From: Merluccius polli
Lineage: Eukaryota; Chordata; Actinopteri; Gadiformes; Merlucciidae
Length of the DNA: 64,000 nt
Assembly (NCBI GenBank): GCA_030340625.1
Contig: JAOPHQ010003134.1
Span: 113,501 to 177,500, forward strand
Direction: 5' to 3'
Position 1 is the first letter of the stretch, and the number at the start of each line of letters is the position of its first letter. A model generated the notes under the pieces. It was not told where the DNA came from. It searched no databases and saw nothing but the letters and a program-made list of their open reading frames with translations. The position numbers and the translations under genes were made by a program. Positions 23,501-48,681 of the stretch are shown here, piece after piece.

Positions 23501-26500
23501 CCTGGCACGTGTCGGCTGGTCGTGCATTGTGTTGAACCCAGACAAGTTTCAATTTGCGTAAAGGAGCATAGATTTTGCTGGATTCAGGGTGTCGGACACT
23601 ACCATAGAACCACTCCCGAAGTACTTGGACGCCATCCGAGACTTCCCCACCCCGGAATCCACAACGGATATCAGAAGCTGGTTTGGCCTTGTCAACCAGG
23701 TGCCGAACTACGCCCAGTTGCACGACACTATGGCGCTATTCAAGCCGTTCCTCAGCCCACGCTGCAAATTGTCATGGTCCCCTGAACTGGAGGAAGCCTT
23801 CCAAAAGTCCAAACAAGCTATAATTGGTGCCATCCGTGAGGACGTGGAGATCTACGACATGTGGCAGTACTTGCCTCCACCCTGACTGGTCCAGACTACT
23901 TGGCTACTTCCTGCTCCAACAACATTGTGGCTGCACTTCAGGCATACCGGACTGTTGCTCAGGAGGATGGAGGATCACCCTCGCCGGTTCACGGTTCCTA
24001 TCCTCGGTGTTGCAGCGCTATGTGGCCATTGAAGGAGAGGCCCCTCGTCGTGGTCACCGACCATAAGCCCCTTGTGAAGATCTTCGGTGACCGTACACTA
24101 GATGAGATAACAAACGCCTGTGCAGACTCAAGCAGCGTACCCTCCCATGGCGCTTTGACATTGTGTACCTACCTGGTAAGAGCAACCATGCCGCTGATGC
24201 AACTTCGAGACATCCTTCACTTTCAGGCTATGCTAACGGATACTCATTAGGATCGCCGAGCGTGCCTGACACCGTAGAGTCAGCACTTATGGCTTCCATC
24301 CATGATGATGCATAAGAACTAGGAGCCATCTCATGGTCCATCATCGCACGAGAGACGGCAGCTGACGCGTGCCTTGGCCACCTTCTATATCTGATCGAAC
24401 ACGAGGGCAAGGTTGACGTTAATGACCCTGTCCTGGGAAGTCTGTCGCCAGTCTGTGAGTCCATCTATGCACAAGATGGCGTCCTCCTGTATCAGGACCG
24501 TGTTGTGGTTCCACCCTCCCTTCGTGGAAGGGTCCTTCAGCACCTCCATGCTGCCCACCAAGGTACTTCGGCGATGGAGCAGCACGCCCGTGCCATAGTC
24601 TTCTGGCCTGGGATGTCGAAGGACATTTGAGCCACCAGACACGGATGTTCAGACTATAACCGCAATGCTCCATCACAAGCAGCCATGCCCCCCCTGCCTT
24701 CCCCAACACTGTCCACCCCGTTCGAGGTGGTGTTTGCTGACTTCTTTGATTATGGAGGCCGCCACTACCTAGTTGTCGGAGATCGGCTTTCGGGCTGGGT
24801 GGAGGGAGAGCGGAGGCTGCAGTGAAGACTGCTAAGTGCCTTCTGGTGTCCAAGACTGGCCCAACTGGCAGCCTTGATCATGATCGCTTTTTGCGTGCCA
24901 TGCTACAGTTGCGCAACACACATGACCCCGACTGCAACCTCTCACCGGCGCAGATTATATTTGATCGCCCCCTTCGAGATTCATTTTCTTTTGTCAACAG
25001 ACTAGAAAAATTCTCGAACCCACATATCCGGCCGCTCAGGCGCCAGGCATGGGCGGCAAAGGAGGATGCCCTTCAGACCCGGATGTCCCGCACCACTGAG
25101 TCTTTGAGGGCTCACTCTAGACCACTCCACCCACTGGTACTTGGTGAGCCGGTATTCCTCCAGAATCAGCAGGGCCCCGAGTCCACACAAGTGGGACAGG
25201 TCAGGAGTCGTAGTGGAGTCGCTGGGTCACGATCAGTATTGGATTAAGGTTGACGGATCGGGGCGCCTGATTCTGCGCAACCGCCGTTTCCTTCGCAGCT
25301 ACACTCCAGCCACCCCCTTCCCGGACTGGGGGGGATGCAGAGTTTACCGCCGTCCACTAGGGGGTAGTATTACATTAAAGACTGCTGACTGGCTCAGTTA
25401 CCAGCTCAGTTAGGAGTCGGCCATTTTGTTGTTGCCCGCATGACAGACGTTCCTGTTACAGAGGTTGAATATTAAGCTGTGAACTTTATTCATGTAAGTC
25501 CATTATCATTCTTTATAACTATTGTTGTTGTCAAGGTCAATTAAATTCCTGCTGATATTTATGTTAGACATGCGCATGTAGGAATTACTGGTTGTAGCTC
25601 ATGTTGTTATTTTGTGTACTGCTGCAGGACTTCTTCATCTTTGTCATTAAACAAGTAAACTGACTTCGAGGAGTGTACTGTATTTCTTCAGAAGTGTTTC
25701 GGCTACTTTGTCTGGTGTGGTAACCTGGGTGATGCCGTGTATTTTCTTTTCAGGTGATCGGCGAGGTTGGTTGTGTTACCGGTGTATTTTAGTTCAACTA
25801 AACAGTGTTTACATATTGCATGGGTTCTGTCCAAATTCCCCCCTTTCTTACGGAATCCAAAATATAGCAGAAGATTTAAGTCCGACTGCTGAGTGAATGT
25901 CTGCGCTCCCCCTGCTGTTACTGAATAATCGATACATGTGCTTTGAATCGATGTAACCGTATGGGTTTATTGTTACACCCCTTGGGGTTAGGGTAGTGTT
26001 AAGTGTGGGGGGTGAATGTTGAATGGAACGACCCCCCAACTGCTGTTTTTTGTATAACGTGAACCCTCTTCGGGGGAACATCCAGTCCTAGCGTCCTCTG
26101 AGACCGGTGGAGGCGGTGTGTGATCCTGCGCACGCGTGTAGTTTACCTGCATGATGCCGACCATGAAGGACGTGGTGGACGCCACCAGGACCCTCTGGTC
26201 GTCCCGCGTCAGGCCCTCGAACCCCGTCATGTTCATGGGGGGCCCCTCGTCAGGGACCAGCCGTGTCACCACGGAGCCAATCATTAGACACAACACTGGG
26301 AACGGACCTGGGAGGAGGGGGAGAGGGAGGGGGGGGCGGGGAGAGAGAGGGAGGGGGGGGGGGAGAGAGAGAGAGGCAGGCAACAATGGAAAGAGGTAGA
26401 GAGAGATAGCAAGTTGTAGAGAAAAAGAAAGAGAACAAGATACAAGATATATAAATAAATTAAAGCTCATTAAAAAGTGCAATGAGGGAAGATCTAAACC

Positions 26501-26830
26501 CCTATGAGTTTTAGCGTATCCATGACCTGAAGTGGCCTGATGTACAAGGGCACGGCCCATCTACTCTGTGTAAACATACTCCCAAGATGAAACCAATGCT
26601 GCATTCAGACCGTACTTCCCTTCCTGATAAATACTCTGTAACCCTGTTGTTCAGGGCTCACTATTAGAGAGGAGACTCCTCTCTACTCTCTACTGCTTGC
26701 AAGCATTAAAACCTTACTCACAACTATTGTGTGCAACTGCATTTAGAAGTCTCATCTTAACCTAGACGCAAGATCTCATACAGAAATTGCCACGACAACA
26801 GTTTGTATTAGAACAACCACACGCACGCAT

Positions 26831-26914
<84 letters not shown>

Positions 26915-29017
26915 TGGCCTTACCAACTGAGATGTGTCTGGAGGTGCCCAGGAAGAAGTACGCGATGACGGGGTAGAAGGCAGAGAAGAGTCCGTACCAG
27001 GGAGGCAAGGATGCCAGCAGGCAGTAGGCCAGACCTGGATGAGTTGGACAAATATTACACCACCTGTAAAACCCACTCAAACCACCTGTAAAACCCACTA
27101 CAACCACATATAAAACACACTCAAACCACCTGTAAAACACAGTCAAACCACATGTAAAACTCACTCAAACCATCTGTAAAACACAGTCAAACCACATGTA
27201 AAACTCACTCAAACCACCTGTAAAACCCACTACAACCACATGTTAAACACAGTCAAACCACCTGTAAAACTCACTCAAACCATCTGTAAAATCCACTAGA
27301 ACCACATGTAAAACTCACTCAAACCACCTGTAAAACTCACTCAAACCATCTGTAAAACCCACTAGAACCACCTGTAAACCCCACTAGAACCACATGTAAA
27401 ACCCACTTAAACCACCTGTAAAACCCACTAGAACCACCTGTAAACCCCACTACAACCACCTGTAAAACCCACTTAAACCACCTGTAAAACTCACTCAAAC
27501 CACCTGTAATCCCCACTACAACCACCTGTAAAACCCACTAGAACCACCTGTAAAACTCACTCAAACCATCTGTAAAACCCACTAGAACCACATGTAAAAC
27601 TCACTCAAACCACCTGTAAAACCCACTTAAACCACCTGTAAAACCCACTACAACCACCTGTAAAGCCCACTAGAACCACATATAAAACCCACTCAAACCA
27701 CCTGTAAAACCCACTTAAACCAGTATTTCCCAACCTTGGGGTCAGGACCTCAATTGGGTATCACCTGATGCATATGCGGCCGGGGAGATTGCTGACATAT
27801 TTATTCACACATTTTTTATGAAAAAAAGTAACAAGAAGGTTAAAGGATCTGTAAGAACAGACTACCAAATCATTCGTAGCGACGAGCAAGCTACTACTAA
27901 TCACTTAATGTAGTGCAATGCATATACATTCACTGGGACATTGATATGTTGACTGGCAGATGTTGACTGGGTTAAAACGATGGAATTGGAAGCAGATGCC
28001 CCAATTTGAATGATTTTGTAGCCTAAAAATGGGGTCACAAGGCCAAAAAAGTTGGGGAACCACTGTTTGAAGTGCTTTTTTACGTCTTCATGACAATAGT
28101 GATTATGGACACCTCTATTTGTTCTGTGTTTTACATCAGTCATGCCAAAACGATCCGTCACAGCAACATGAATACATGCATGCCAGCATCTAGGTCAGAT
28201 ATACATCCTACTATCAATCATTAACCATATTGTATATTAATTACAACATAGATAGTGAAAGTGGTGTGAATGATGTTATCATTATCATTATAGATAAGAC
28301 ATGTACAAAATAAGGGTTGCTTTAGTTTACAATAAATGGATACTTTGTACAATAAATTGAGTTTTTTCAACCTACCTTGCAGTACGGCCACAAGTCCAGT
28401 ACTAAGTCCAGACACAATGTCGCTTAGCAACCATTCCTTGATCTGGTAGATTCTGGCCCATCCAATAATAGGCAGCAGAGACAGGGCGGCGTTCTTAGCT
28501 CGTCTGGCATCACATCTGCACCATTCAAGAAAAAATAAACATTTAAAAAAATTAAATAAATAAAAGTGTTTTTTACTCATCTTGTTCTTTGGCTGACTCC
28601 CCCACCAAATGCAATCCTGAAATCACATCACACAAAAACTATTTTTGAATGTTGCTATATATTATTTTTGCTATATGAATAGTGATTGAAATATTGTAAA
28701 ATATGAATAATTTACAGATTGGTCATGAGCAAGGAGTCGTCGCTCTCACATAAAATGTACACTTAATTATTTGCTAAAAATACTGTCATTTACAGACAGA
28801 AAACTTAGCACCTCTCTGGCCACCAACCAGGCTTTCTGTTCATAGTCAAGCCAAAAAACCTGGTAAAATTGAGCGTTCCTTACGTGAAGTACTGCTTGAC
28901 ATGATCTCGCAGCGACTTGCGTTGCCTGTAGATCTTCGCATGCTCTTCGGCGAAGCTGTCCTCCGAGTACAGCGGCCTGGCCACCGCGTACTGCTTGGCT
29001 GCTGGTCGCATCACCAT
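16766..29017 (-). CDS. slc26a3: SLC26A3 chloride/bicarbonate anion exchanger, copy B, 20 coding exons
   Basis: Minus-strand exons (5' to 3'): 29017-28884, 28515-28376, 27034-26924, 26307-26147, 22637-22473, 22311-22159, 21891-21809, 21386-21239, 21117-21004, 20624-20547, 20425-20330, 20062-19956, 19740-19671, 19445-19353, 18773-18678, 18283-18059, 17941-17887, 17617-17472, 17345-17283, 16792-16766. They sum to 2265 nt, 754 residues (human SLC26A3 764). Hallmarks: YAVARPLYSEDSF N-terminus, GTSRHISVG, PVPIPIE (Glu about 285), an NMT sequon in the loop encoded by exon 4, and a STAS domain at about 521-725. The C-terminus is ETKF, identical to the PDZ ligand of mammalian SLC26A3. Three in-frame ATGs lie in exon 1; 29017 was chosen for its Kozak-like context (G at -3 and +4). 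The most 5' one, at 29110, would add 31 residues across a possible acceptor. AATAAA (as TTTATT) lies at 16344-16349 and 16383-16388. Copy A begins only about 0.9 kb beyond the stop. Confidence 0.95.
16967..17215. mobile_element. TTAA-type MITE-like element, copy 3 (intact ends)
   Basis: Left end TTAAATGTGCTGTAGGTAAGATT and right end AATCTTACCTACAGCACCTTTAA are inverted repeats differing at about one position, each ending in TTAA. About 250 bp, non-coding. TTAA targets suggest mobilisation by a piggyBac-type transposase (inference). It sits in the intron before the penultimate and last exons of slc26a3 copy B. Confidence 0.8.
22017..22135 (+). repeat. SINE-like dispersed repeat, copy 3 (diverged)
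   Basis: Contains 'gtggctagggtgttccagttgaaaggtagtgggtc', 'aacatccgcagact' and 'gagccacacccatgagcaa', a weak match to the family in slc26a3 copy B intron 6. Confidence 0.45.
22378..22870. repeat. Imperfect GT array, (GGGA)n array and degenerate GGGTTAG stretch
   Basis: GT-rich block 22378-22441 lies on one side of slc26a3 copy B exon 5. On the other side (GGGA)n at 22641-22705 directly abuts the exon's acceptor, where the minus-strand (TCCC)n supplies its pyrimidine tract. It is followed by loosely repeated 'ggggttagg'-like sequence to about 22870. Confidence 0.85.
23040..25420 (+). mobile_element. Decayed Ty3/Gypsy-type retrotransposon pol remnant
   Basis: The + strand, antisense to slc26a3, carries broken pieces of a Ty3/Gypsy polyprotein in the usual order. 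Reverse transcriptase blocks occur at about 23130-23550, including the TPFGRW...APQGF segment and a VDDT active-site-like motif. A connection/RNase H region with a VTDHKPL motif is near 24050, and integrase-like pieces lie at about 24540-25320. Stop codons and frameshifts interrupt every domain, and no LTRs, primer-binding site or gag were recognised. It is a dead internal fragment lodged in intron 4 of slc26a3 copy B, and explains why that intron is about 3.5 kb. Confidence 0.85.
26836..26912. repeat. (AC)n microsatellite
   Basis: About 38 AC units immediately downstream, in gene direction, of slc26a3 copy B exon 3; its donor is only about a dozen bases away. Confidence 0.95.
27050..27720. 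repeat. 22-bp minisatellite in slc26a3 copy B intron 2
   Basis: About 30 variant copies of a unit close to AACCACCTGTAAAACCCACTCA. Variants at CACCTG/CACATG/CATCTG and CTCA/TACA/TAGA recur in patterned blocks, implying higher-order duplication. Reverse-strand frames give Gly/Phe/Tyr-rich repeats that are not genes. Confidence 0.92.
27721..28067. mobile_element. hAT-like MITE relic
   Basis: Ends resemble each other in inverted orientation: left CAGTATTTCCCAACCTTGGGG and right, read in reverse complement, CAGTGGTTCCCCAACTTTTTT. The internal 'ggggtcacaaggccaaaaaa' phrase is typical of widespread vertebrate hAT-type non-autonomous elements. Family assignment is from end sequence only. Confidence 0.55.
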
Positions 29018-31082
29018 CACCACCAAAACACCTCCTGAGACGCCTGAGTCGTTGGTTCCTCGTGGTTCTGGTGGTTCTTCCTCGGTGTGGCTCTGGTACC
29101 CGATAATCACATTAGGTTAGCGCCTTTGAACGTCACGTATCAAAGCACATAGGGAGGGGGACAACAAAGGCACAGGTTCGCCCCGATGGTCACTAACAGG
29201 GACATGCATCATCATTTAGGTCAACCTACGTGGACCTGGTCATTTTTCAGTTTCTCTATAGGTAAAGCAGGCCCTGCTTATGAAGTTGCCAACCTTTTCT
29301 GTTGTAAGTTCTGCCAAACCGTTAAGATTGACCCCAAAACATGGAAAAACAGGATAATATTACGCTATCTGTGACTAATGCAACAGTATCAGTGTCTTCA
29401 AGATACAACAAATATAAATTAAATATGTTCCTCCCGAAACCTCACCTATTGCCTCTGTCGAGAGCGTTTTTTCCAAACTTCTCGACTTGAAAATGACTCC
29501 TGCTCAGCACAGCCGTCCAAGAACTGTCAACATTTTCTGAATGCCGTCCACTTCATAAATTCTCATCTCTGGGCCATCTTATCACAGCTGTAATTATTAA
29601 CAGCCATTATGATAAGGGATTCACACACCGCTGTGCGCTTAGCTTATCCTTGACCATTGTGCTCATCGATAGCCATATTAGCTTGTAATCCAATTTGGGG
29701 ATTGTTTGTGTAGTAGCAAGTGTATGATATGTATACATAATTAGTGATTCATACACAGGATAGTAAGGATGTGGTTAGCCAATCTGAGCGGCTCTTTTTT
29801 TTTTTTTGTTGGGGATGCAAATCAAGATGCACACTATCAAAAAATACCCGACAGTAAATGATATTACCCTGAAATTTTTGTTTTGATCATTCTTGTAAAT
29901 TTTGTCTTGAGATAAGTGTGTAGCAAATACATTAATCAAAAAAAATGTTAATACAAAATGTAATATATGACTAATATATGAAAAACAAAAAGTAAAAAAA
30001 ACATTCGTTTTTTTTTGTTTACACTGTGATTTTCTGTTGTGTATTTCATCACCAAGGCAGAGATAAATAACGTTTTCAACTATCTCACACTTTATCTTGA
30101 TTGCTACATTTCCTTCTTATATTTCCTCATAGATGTAGAATTGCTGCAGTATTTACTTCAAGATTGAATTAAATATTGAAGATGCATAGTGAAATACAAT
30201 AAAGCATCTTAAAGAAAGGTTGTGTCAGGGCAAAAGAACAGATGTAAGACCTTTGGTCACCTCGTCTCATGTTGAATGATAGTCTAATCATTTAGAATCT
30301 GATAAAACCTGACACGTCCGTGTCCAATAGTAATGCAAGGTTATGAAGATAAAACAAAAAAAGACTGAATCAATCACTACTAATTATCCATTTAACATGG
30401 GGCTCAGTAGAAAGTACTTGAGTACTTTTACTTAAGTTTACTGTATTTAAGTACTTTCCCTACATATTTTGTTGCCTAATGGCTGACAGCCATACATGGA
30501 CCAATGCGTCCAACACAATCCAAAACAAGTATTCACTACATTCACTTCACTGGATTCTGAGTTGGATATTGTGGGCAACAAAAAGGTAAATCAAAACCAG
30601 ATCAACTGAAACATGTTGTAGATTCGCCTGACAGGGGGAATGCTCCCCACATACAAAGACACGGCTACACACTCAGAGAGGACAACTGTGCATCTTCTGA
30701 GATCACTGCTTGACCACAAGCATTCATAGTAAATAAAAAAGTAAAAGTCACACCGAATGAGTCACCAAAAATTCAATAAAGCACTAAACAAGATTAGACT
30801 TGAGGAGGAGGTTGTTCCTAACCATAACATCAACATGAGTCAGTAAATAAGCCAATACGTGAATAAATAAATTAATAAGTACAAAAATAAAGAAGTAAGG
30901 AAGCTGTTGATGCTATGACACCTGAATTTCCCTCTGGGGATTAATAAAGGTTTCTTATCTTATCCTAAGTAAAAAGGTGAAGCATATAGGGCTGTGGTAT
31001 GGCACCACTGGGATTTGAACCCCTGCCAACACAGATGCGCTATCACCGTGAGTGTTCATACCGAAAGAGAACAAAACAAAAT

Positions 31083-31170
31083 GCTCACGAGCCAAGGAAC
31101 TAAGGAACCAAGGAACTAAGGAACCAAGGAACCTAGGAACCAAGGAACCTAGCAACATAGGAACCAAGGA
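31083..31170. repeat. Short tandem repeat of AAGGAACYA units
   Basis: About nine copies of an 8-9 bp unit (AAGGAACTA / AAGGAACCA / TAGGAACCA). Confidence 0.85.
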
Positions 31171-32480
31171 GGAAGCTGGAACCCAGCCTGCCTGGAAAAA
31201 AAAACAAGCTTTCCATGATTGAGGAAATCCTTTGAGTAAATCTCAGTACATTCCCCCATTGAATGCATTTCCCTGGTCGCCGTTCTCCGATAACATGTTT
31301 ATGTTACTTAAGATTAGGGTTAACCCAGGTGGCCCAGAGTAAATAAACAAGAAATCAAAACATGAAGCATTTATGAATCCCCAGGACAAAACCATAAATA
31401 TTAACGCTATATCAACACGGCTTATCTAGGCTACTTGAACAACGACTAATCAGAATGTGGTCATAAGTCGACACCTCGGGAAATTGGAGTACACAAGATA
31501 TTTGGTAATTCATTAGACGTTTCCTGAAGCCGACACTCGATTGAACCTCCTAACACGTCCACCGGCATTATACACTCATCAACCGATAACATTGACGTGA
31601 TGAATGTCATCGCAAAGGTACGAGTCAAGGTTTCCCCCCTAAAGTATACTCACTTAAGTGGAAGACAAATTTGGTTTCCCTGGTTACTTGACCTGGGACA
31701 GGTTGTTCTCTCTCCTCTCCCTTTCCCTTTTGAAAAAACAAAATGAAGAGGAGTATTTTTGCTGTAATATTTATTCGTCAGTGTTGGTATCTGGACCGCC
31801 CCCGTACCACTGAGGTTGTGCTGACCAGTTGTCTACTGGAGTACCAAGACCTTCAGTCTGTGGACACCCCCCCCCCCCATGGAGGCCATTCTGCCCCTTT
31901 AGGGCAACTGGCAAGGTGTGCAGGATTAATGTGTTCCAGTCTCGAATGAACGTCAGAGGTCCCAGGCCTTTATCGACGCACACCATTCACCTGCACTGAG
32001 GCCGTGGCCGCCATGTTTGAGCGGAGAAAAAGCAAACATTTGTCCCGTCATTAATAAAACGATGTTGTCATGTGGGCCTTCGCAGCGCATTCCACACAAA
32101 AACGCTCCTGGGAAAGTTTTTTTTTCCTTTTCTTTCCGGGTTCCTGTTCAATTTGAGGTGATGAAGATATCATCAACAGCTTAGCGTGATAATGGAATCA
32201 TAATGAACGTGAATATCAGTAAGTATATCACTGAAATTAATCAATAAGTCTGCATACTCTGTGGACTATTTTAAGTGGAAATCTACACCCACAAAATAAT
32301 TAGAGCGAGAGGGTAGAATAGATTAGATTGTTAAGTGTATTCATTAAGTTTAAGTTTATTTAAATGGGGACAGTGCAATTTCATAGAACACATGATTACA
32401 AAAGCCAGAATTAGCCAGAAGGCTAGTTTTCATCTGTAGTCCATTGATTTTATAATTTTAATAATGTTATTTACAAACTG

Positions 32481-32481
<1 letters not shown>

Positions 32482-32559
<78 letters not shown>
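32482..32559. repeat. (TA)n microsatellite
   Basis: About 39 uninterrupted TA units in the intergenic region, able to extrude as a hairpin. Confidence 0.95.
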
Positions 32560-32561
<2 letters not shown>

Positions 32562-33419
32562 GTATATCATGTTCTTATATGCCTTGGCAATAAGAAAATA
32601 AGAAAATCTTTGTCAATAAATGGCAATAAATAGACCAAATGAAATTGAATCGAAAAGACAGACAGACAGACAGACAGACAGAGAGAAATGAAGTATTTAT
32701 AACTCAGCTTGGCTGGACGATCGGAGGATGGGTGGTGTGTGTGTGTGTGTGTGTGTGACAACATTCATCTCATCTAGAGATGAATGTTGTTCCATGTTTA
32801 TTCGTCTTTTGTTCTCCTCTCGGACCGCCACGCTAACACAAACAACAACAGGAGTCAGGAGTCGCAACGGGAAACAGACAGCAAACAGACACTTCCGTTT
32901 GTCTGTGTGTCCCCTTCAGTGCTTCAGTACTGACTTGACAAATGAAATGATCAAGTACATGGCCAGGCATCTATTGTCATCTATTGTTGAGCCTTTGCTG
33001 TTTATATGGTTAAGTTTAAGCTTCCAGAGCGTGTGGTTTTATTGACTAGCAGGTAAACAAAGAGAATCCAGGCTGGCAACATAATTATTAATCATAATTT
33101 ATTTATTTTTCATTAATACCTCAGCATGTAAATAATATATGGCATTTGGTGGACCGTTTTTATCCACTGTGTCTTACAATACCATTGGGTGCATACATTC
33201 TTAGCATGGGGTGAACCCCTAATCCTGCCAGTGAATCACATACAAAAATGACACAAACAACAGCCTGTACAGAGGCCTATCCTCTTCTTGAAACACAATT
33301 CAAACAAGATATTCTGTTGCCAGTGACAACGGTCAGTAACAATGCCCCCCGTTTAAGAGACAATAAGTACCTGGGCACTAAAGGTACACACAGTATTAAA
33401 CCCTCATTTTTAACGGACA

Positions 33420-33600
33420 CTTTTATCCAAAGCGACTTACAGTGAACTCAGATACACGTCATTAAGGAGGAGCAGACGGTAGGGCTTTATCTCCCATCTT
33501 GCTCGAGGATGCCTCCAGGTTAGGCTGCGGACATCGGGGATCGAACCCGGAACCTTTCCGCTTGGAGTCGCGCACCGATCTATCCTGCCTCCTAAATAAG
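33420..33600 (-). repeat. SINE-like dispersed repeat, copy 4
   Basis: Reads on the + strand 'acttttatccaaagcgacttacagtgaactcagatacacgtcattaaggaggagcag' and ends in GGGATCGAACCCGGAACC, the complement of a tRNA B box. It is one of the better preserved copies. Confidence 0.75.
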
Positions 33601-34271
33601 GCTATAGGTCTGACAAAACATTTAACCTTTATGGTGGCCTGAGCCCCCTGATGCCCTGAGATGACCGGACCTCTCTTGTGAGCATGCTCACAACCGACTC
33701 TCATAACTGACTCCATCACAACGTCTGCACATACACACACATGTACTGCACCTCAGCACCATACGCTGCTACATACTGCACTGTACATTCAATATTGTTG
33801 TTTTTTTGCACAGCATCATCTGTACACATATAAAAACGTACAAACTTACAAATCAAATATACCGTGATTTAATGTTATTCAATTTGAAGTTTATTTTGCT
33901 CTATTTGTTAAACGCTACTCCTTTCGTTTATTTTGTCATCTATTGTCTAAGCACAGTCGGAAGGAGCAGGCAAAGTAAGCTTTTCAGTGCTAGTTGTACA
34001 TGTATGACCTTGTATGTGACAAATAAAACTTGAACGCGAGTCACGGTGTCCAGGTGTGTAGAGTTGGAAGGACTCTGGTCTGTTATGAGTTAGTTTGAAA
34101 GCCCATGGATTGCCTATGAAAGTGATAAAAACAAAAATAATTATAACAACACTACAACTATTACTACAACTACTAATAAATGCATTTTGTTGAATAATAA
34201 AACAAATGATAATATTCATTTGCTTTATGATGGGGAGTTAATGTGGTGGTAAATAGAGAGGAAACCCTTAC

Positions 34272-46311
<12,040 letters not shown>

Positions 46312-46324
46312 ACCTGATAGTAGG

Positions 46325-46430
46325 GGGGGGGGGGTGCCATGGTTAGGGTGTTTGACTCCCAGCCGCAAGGGTTCTGGGTTCAAACCCCCCACCCTGTATC
46401 TGCGTTCACTGTTAAAGGTACAATATGATA
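46325..46430 (+). repeat. SINE-like dispersed repeat, copy 8 (5' part)
   Basis: 'ggtgccatggttagggtgtttgactcccagccgcaagggttctgggttcaaaccccc', ending in a B-box-like GGTTCAAACCC. It lies directly upstream of slc26a4 coding exon 1 and is truncated. Confidence 0.7.
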
Positions 46431-48136
46431 AATGGTTTTGTTTGAAATATGCGTTCAAACATATTCTGTCATGTAGACGCTAACTTTAAGGCTACAGGGG
46501 TGAGAGTGGGGGGGGTTTGGAGAGAGTAGGGAGAAGGGTGAGGAGCATTGTGTGTTTTTTGCCTAAATAAATCATCATGGTTAATCAACATTATACCTAT
46601 GGTGGTAAAATAGGGGCAGATTCACTGTTAGGCCCCAGTTTTAAACACACCCTGGCGATCACACACACACACACACGCATTTGGACGGTGTGTGTGTGTG
46701 TGTGTGCGTGTGCGTGTGTGGAGTTCTGTCTTGAAGTTAGACTTATGGAACTTAATTTCCTGATGTGATTTAGACATTGCCTACTTCCTGTGTGCAAACC
46801 ACATGAGGAAATGAGGCTCCACGAGATACGCGGCAAATGAACATAAACATTTCGCTGTATGTACTTCGGCCATACTGAACAACACAGTGTCCATTTTCCC
46901 CGTTTCACTCTCACAGTGCCACCAGGGTGTGAACTATGGGGGTGCTTGGCTCCCCTAGATAAAACATGAGCTCCCCTGAAAACATTATTTGTGAAATTTT
47001 GGGAGGGTCTCTAAAATATTGGCAATATGCTATTTTTTGCCATGCATTTCTATTTTTCTGTATCTTCATCATAATGGATCATGTGTAAAATTAGGCTTTT
47101 ATTGAGTAAGATTTCATGCGTGAGGTTGATTCACTCAGTTCAATCAGCATGTCTTTAGAAACTGATGTGAATGAGATGGGGAACCCTATAGGACTTTTTT
47201 TGTCAGGACTATTATGGATATCAAAAATCAAAAAACCCATTGAGTATGGTTGGCCTACATGCAAGGATACTAGTTTGGAATATCATTTGAAAGTTTTTAC
47301 CAAATTGCATTCAAGTATATTTAATTTATGGCTCTAAATAATCAGATAAAAGGTGGTGCATATGAGAATAATCTGGTGGGAACATTTTTGTTAAAAAAAG
47401 TAAAATACAGCCTTTTATGTTAATTCCATCAATAATGATTAGCATGATAAGGTTCAGTTTGAATTTAGGTTGTGTTTTACAATACTCTGAGTTGATTAGT
47501 TGAGCTCATTGTCCTCTGTTTGTGTACATTGTACTGTTTGAGATGCATTAATAACATTTGTTTTACTTCTGCATATTTATATGTTATACTGTATATTCAT
47601 TCAATTGTCTTAAATTGTTGGAAATGTTGCAGAGGTAGGCCTGTTTTGTAAATGATGTTTTAACGACCTGGCAAATGGACAGTGGTTATTTTCCGAGATA
47701 TGCCTGTTGATGCATTTGGTCCCAGTTCAAAGCAACACAGATCAAAAGCATCATGACCACATGAACATTGGCTGTGCTTCTGGACGCCCCCATGCTAATT
47801 GCCCAGCACTGCCAGGCTTAAAGTACTGCATGTCCAGAACAAAACATACTAGCCGGGTCCGCTTAGCCGCTGCTGCACGCTAATGTAGAAAACAATAGGC
47901 CCAATTATTAAAAGAAAAGATGACAGCGTGTTTAGCTATGAATAGGACTTTTAGTGATCTGTGGGTTGGCGTTTGTCTTTCTCATTCACTCTCACACACA
48001 CATACGCTGAATTAAATATATCGATTTGAGCTCATTGTGTCATTCAGCAAATAGAAAATACTTATGTGATGCATTATTAAAATTATTCCAATGTGCACTC
48101 TCTCTCACACACACACACACTCACACAAGCACACAG

Positions 48137-48257
<121 letters not shown>

Positions 48258-48681
48258 ACTGCAGCAAAAAGTGCTGTTGTATATGCGGTCGTAACGGTAT
48301 TTAATCAGCACACGGTCTCTATTTAGATGTCATAACTTGACATAACTTGATAACGACACCATTGCTTAAAAAAACGGGGATGTTATTTCCTCAGTGTCAT
48401 TAAAATAAAGTCAACCCTGAAAAAAATAAAGTTAGAAAAATGCGACTTCAAGTTCACTTCACAGTTTTCTTAGGCAGTTTATACACTTCATACAAAGTTC
48501 TCAAGTTTTCTCAAAAAGTCTATTACATTAAGTAGTTTACGTCACGTCATGTGACAATGCAATTAACAACGGGGGTAAAAACCTTACAATGACACAAAAG
48601 TTAGGACAAGAAGAAAAAGTTAAATTCTTACTTATGCATTAGTTAGTAGCACTTTACTGTGGACAGAGTACTGAGCCTTAC

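Larger units (their letters stand above)
29018..34271. other. Intergenic region between slc26a3 copy B and slc26a4
   Basis: About 5 kb with no exon I can support on either strand. It should contain the copy B promoter at its left end and the slc26a4 3' end at its right. It holds a 'ccctctggggattaataaagg' LINE-type tail near 30930, a 9-bp tandem block at 31083-31170, (TA)n at 32482-32559, a (GACA)n block near 32658-32690 and a SINE-like copy at 33420-33600. Confidence 0.6.

Noticed and set aside
27050..27720. Regularly spaced repeat array as a CRISPR candidate
   Set aside because: Units are contiguous with no unique spacers, and the DNA is vertebrate; it is a minisatellite.
31651..31760. Possible 5' UTR exon of slc26a3 copy B on the minus strand, ending at a GTGAGT
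   Set aside because: Only a donor-like motif supports it; there is no promoter signal or transcript evidence, so it was not listed.
33520..33560. tRNA gene suggested by GGTTCGATCCC-like B boxes here and at other sites
   Set aside because: No cloverleaf or convincing A box could be formed; the B box is part of the dispersed SINE-like repeat.
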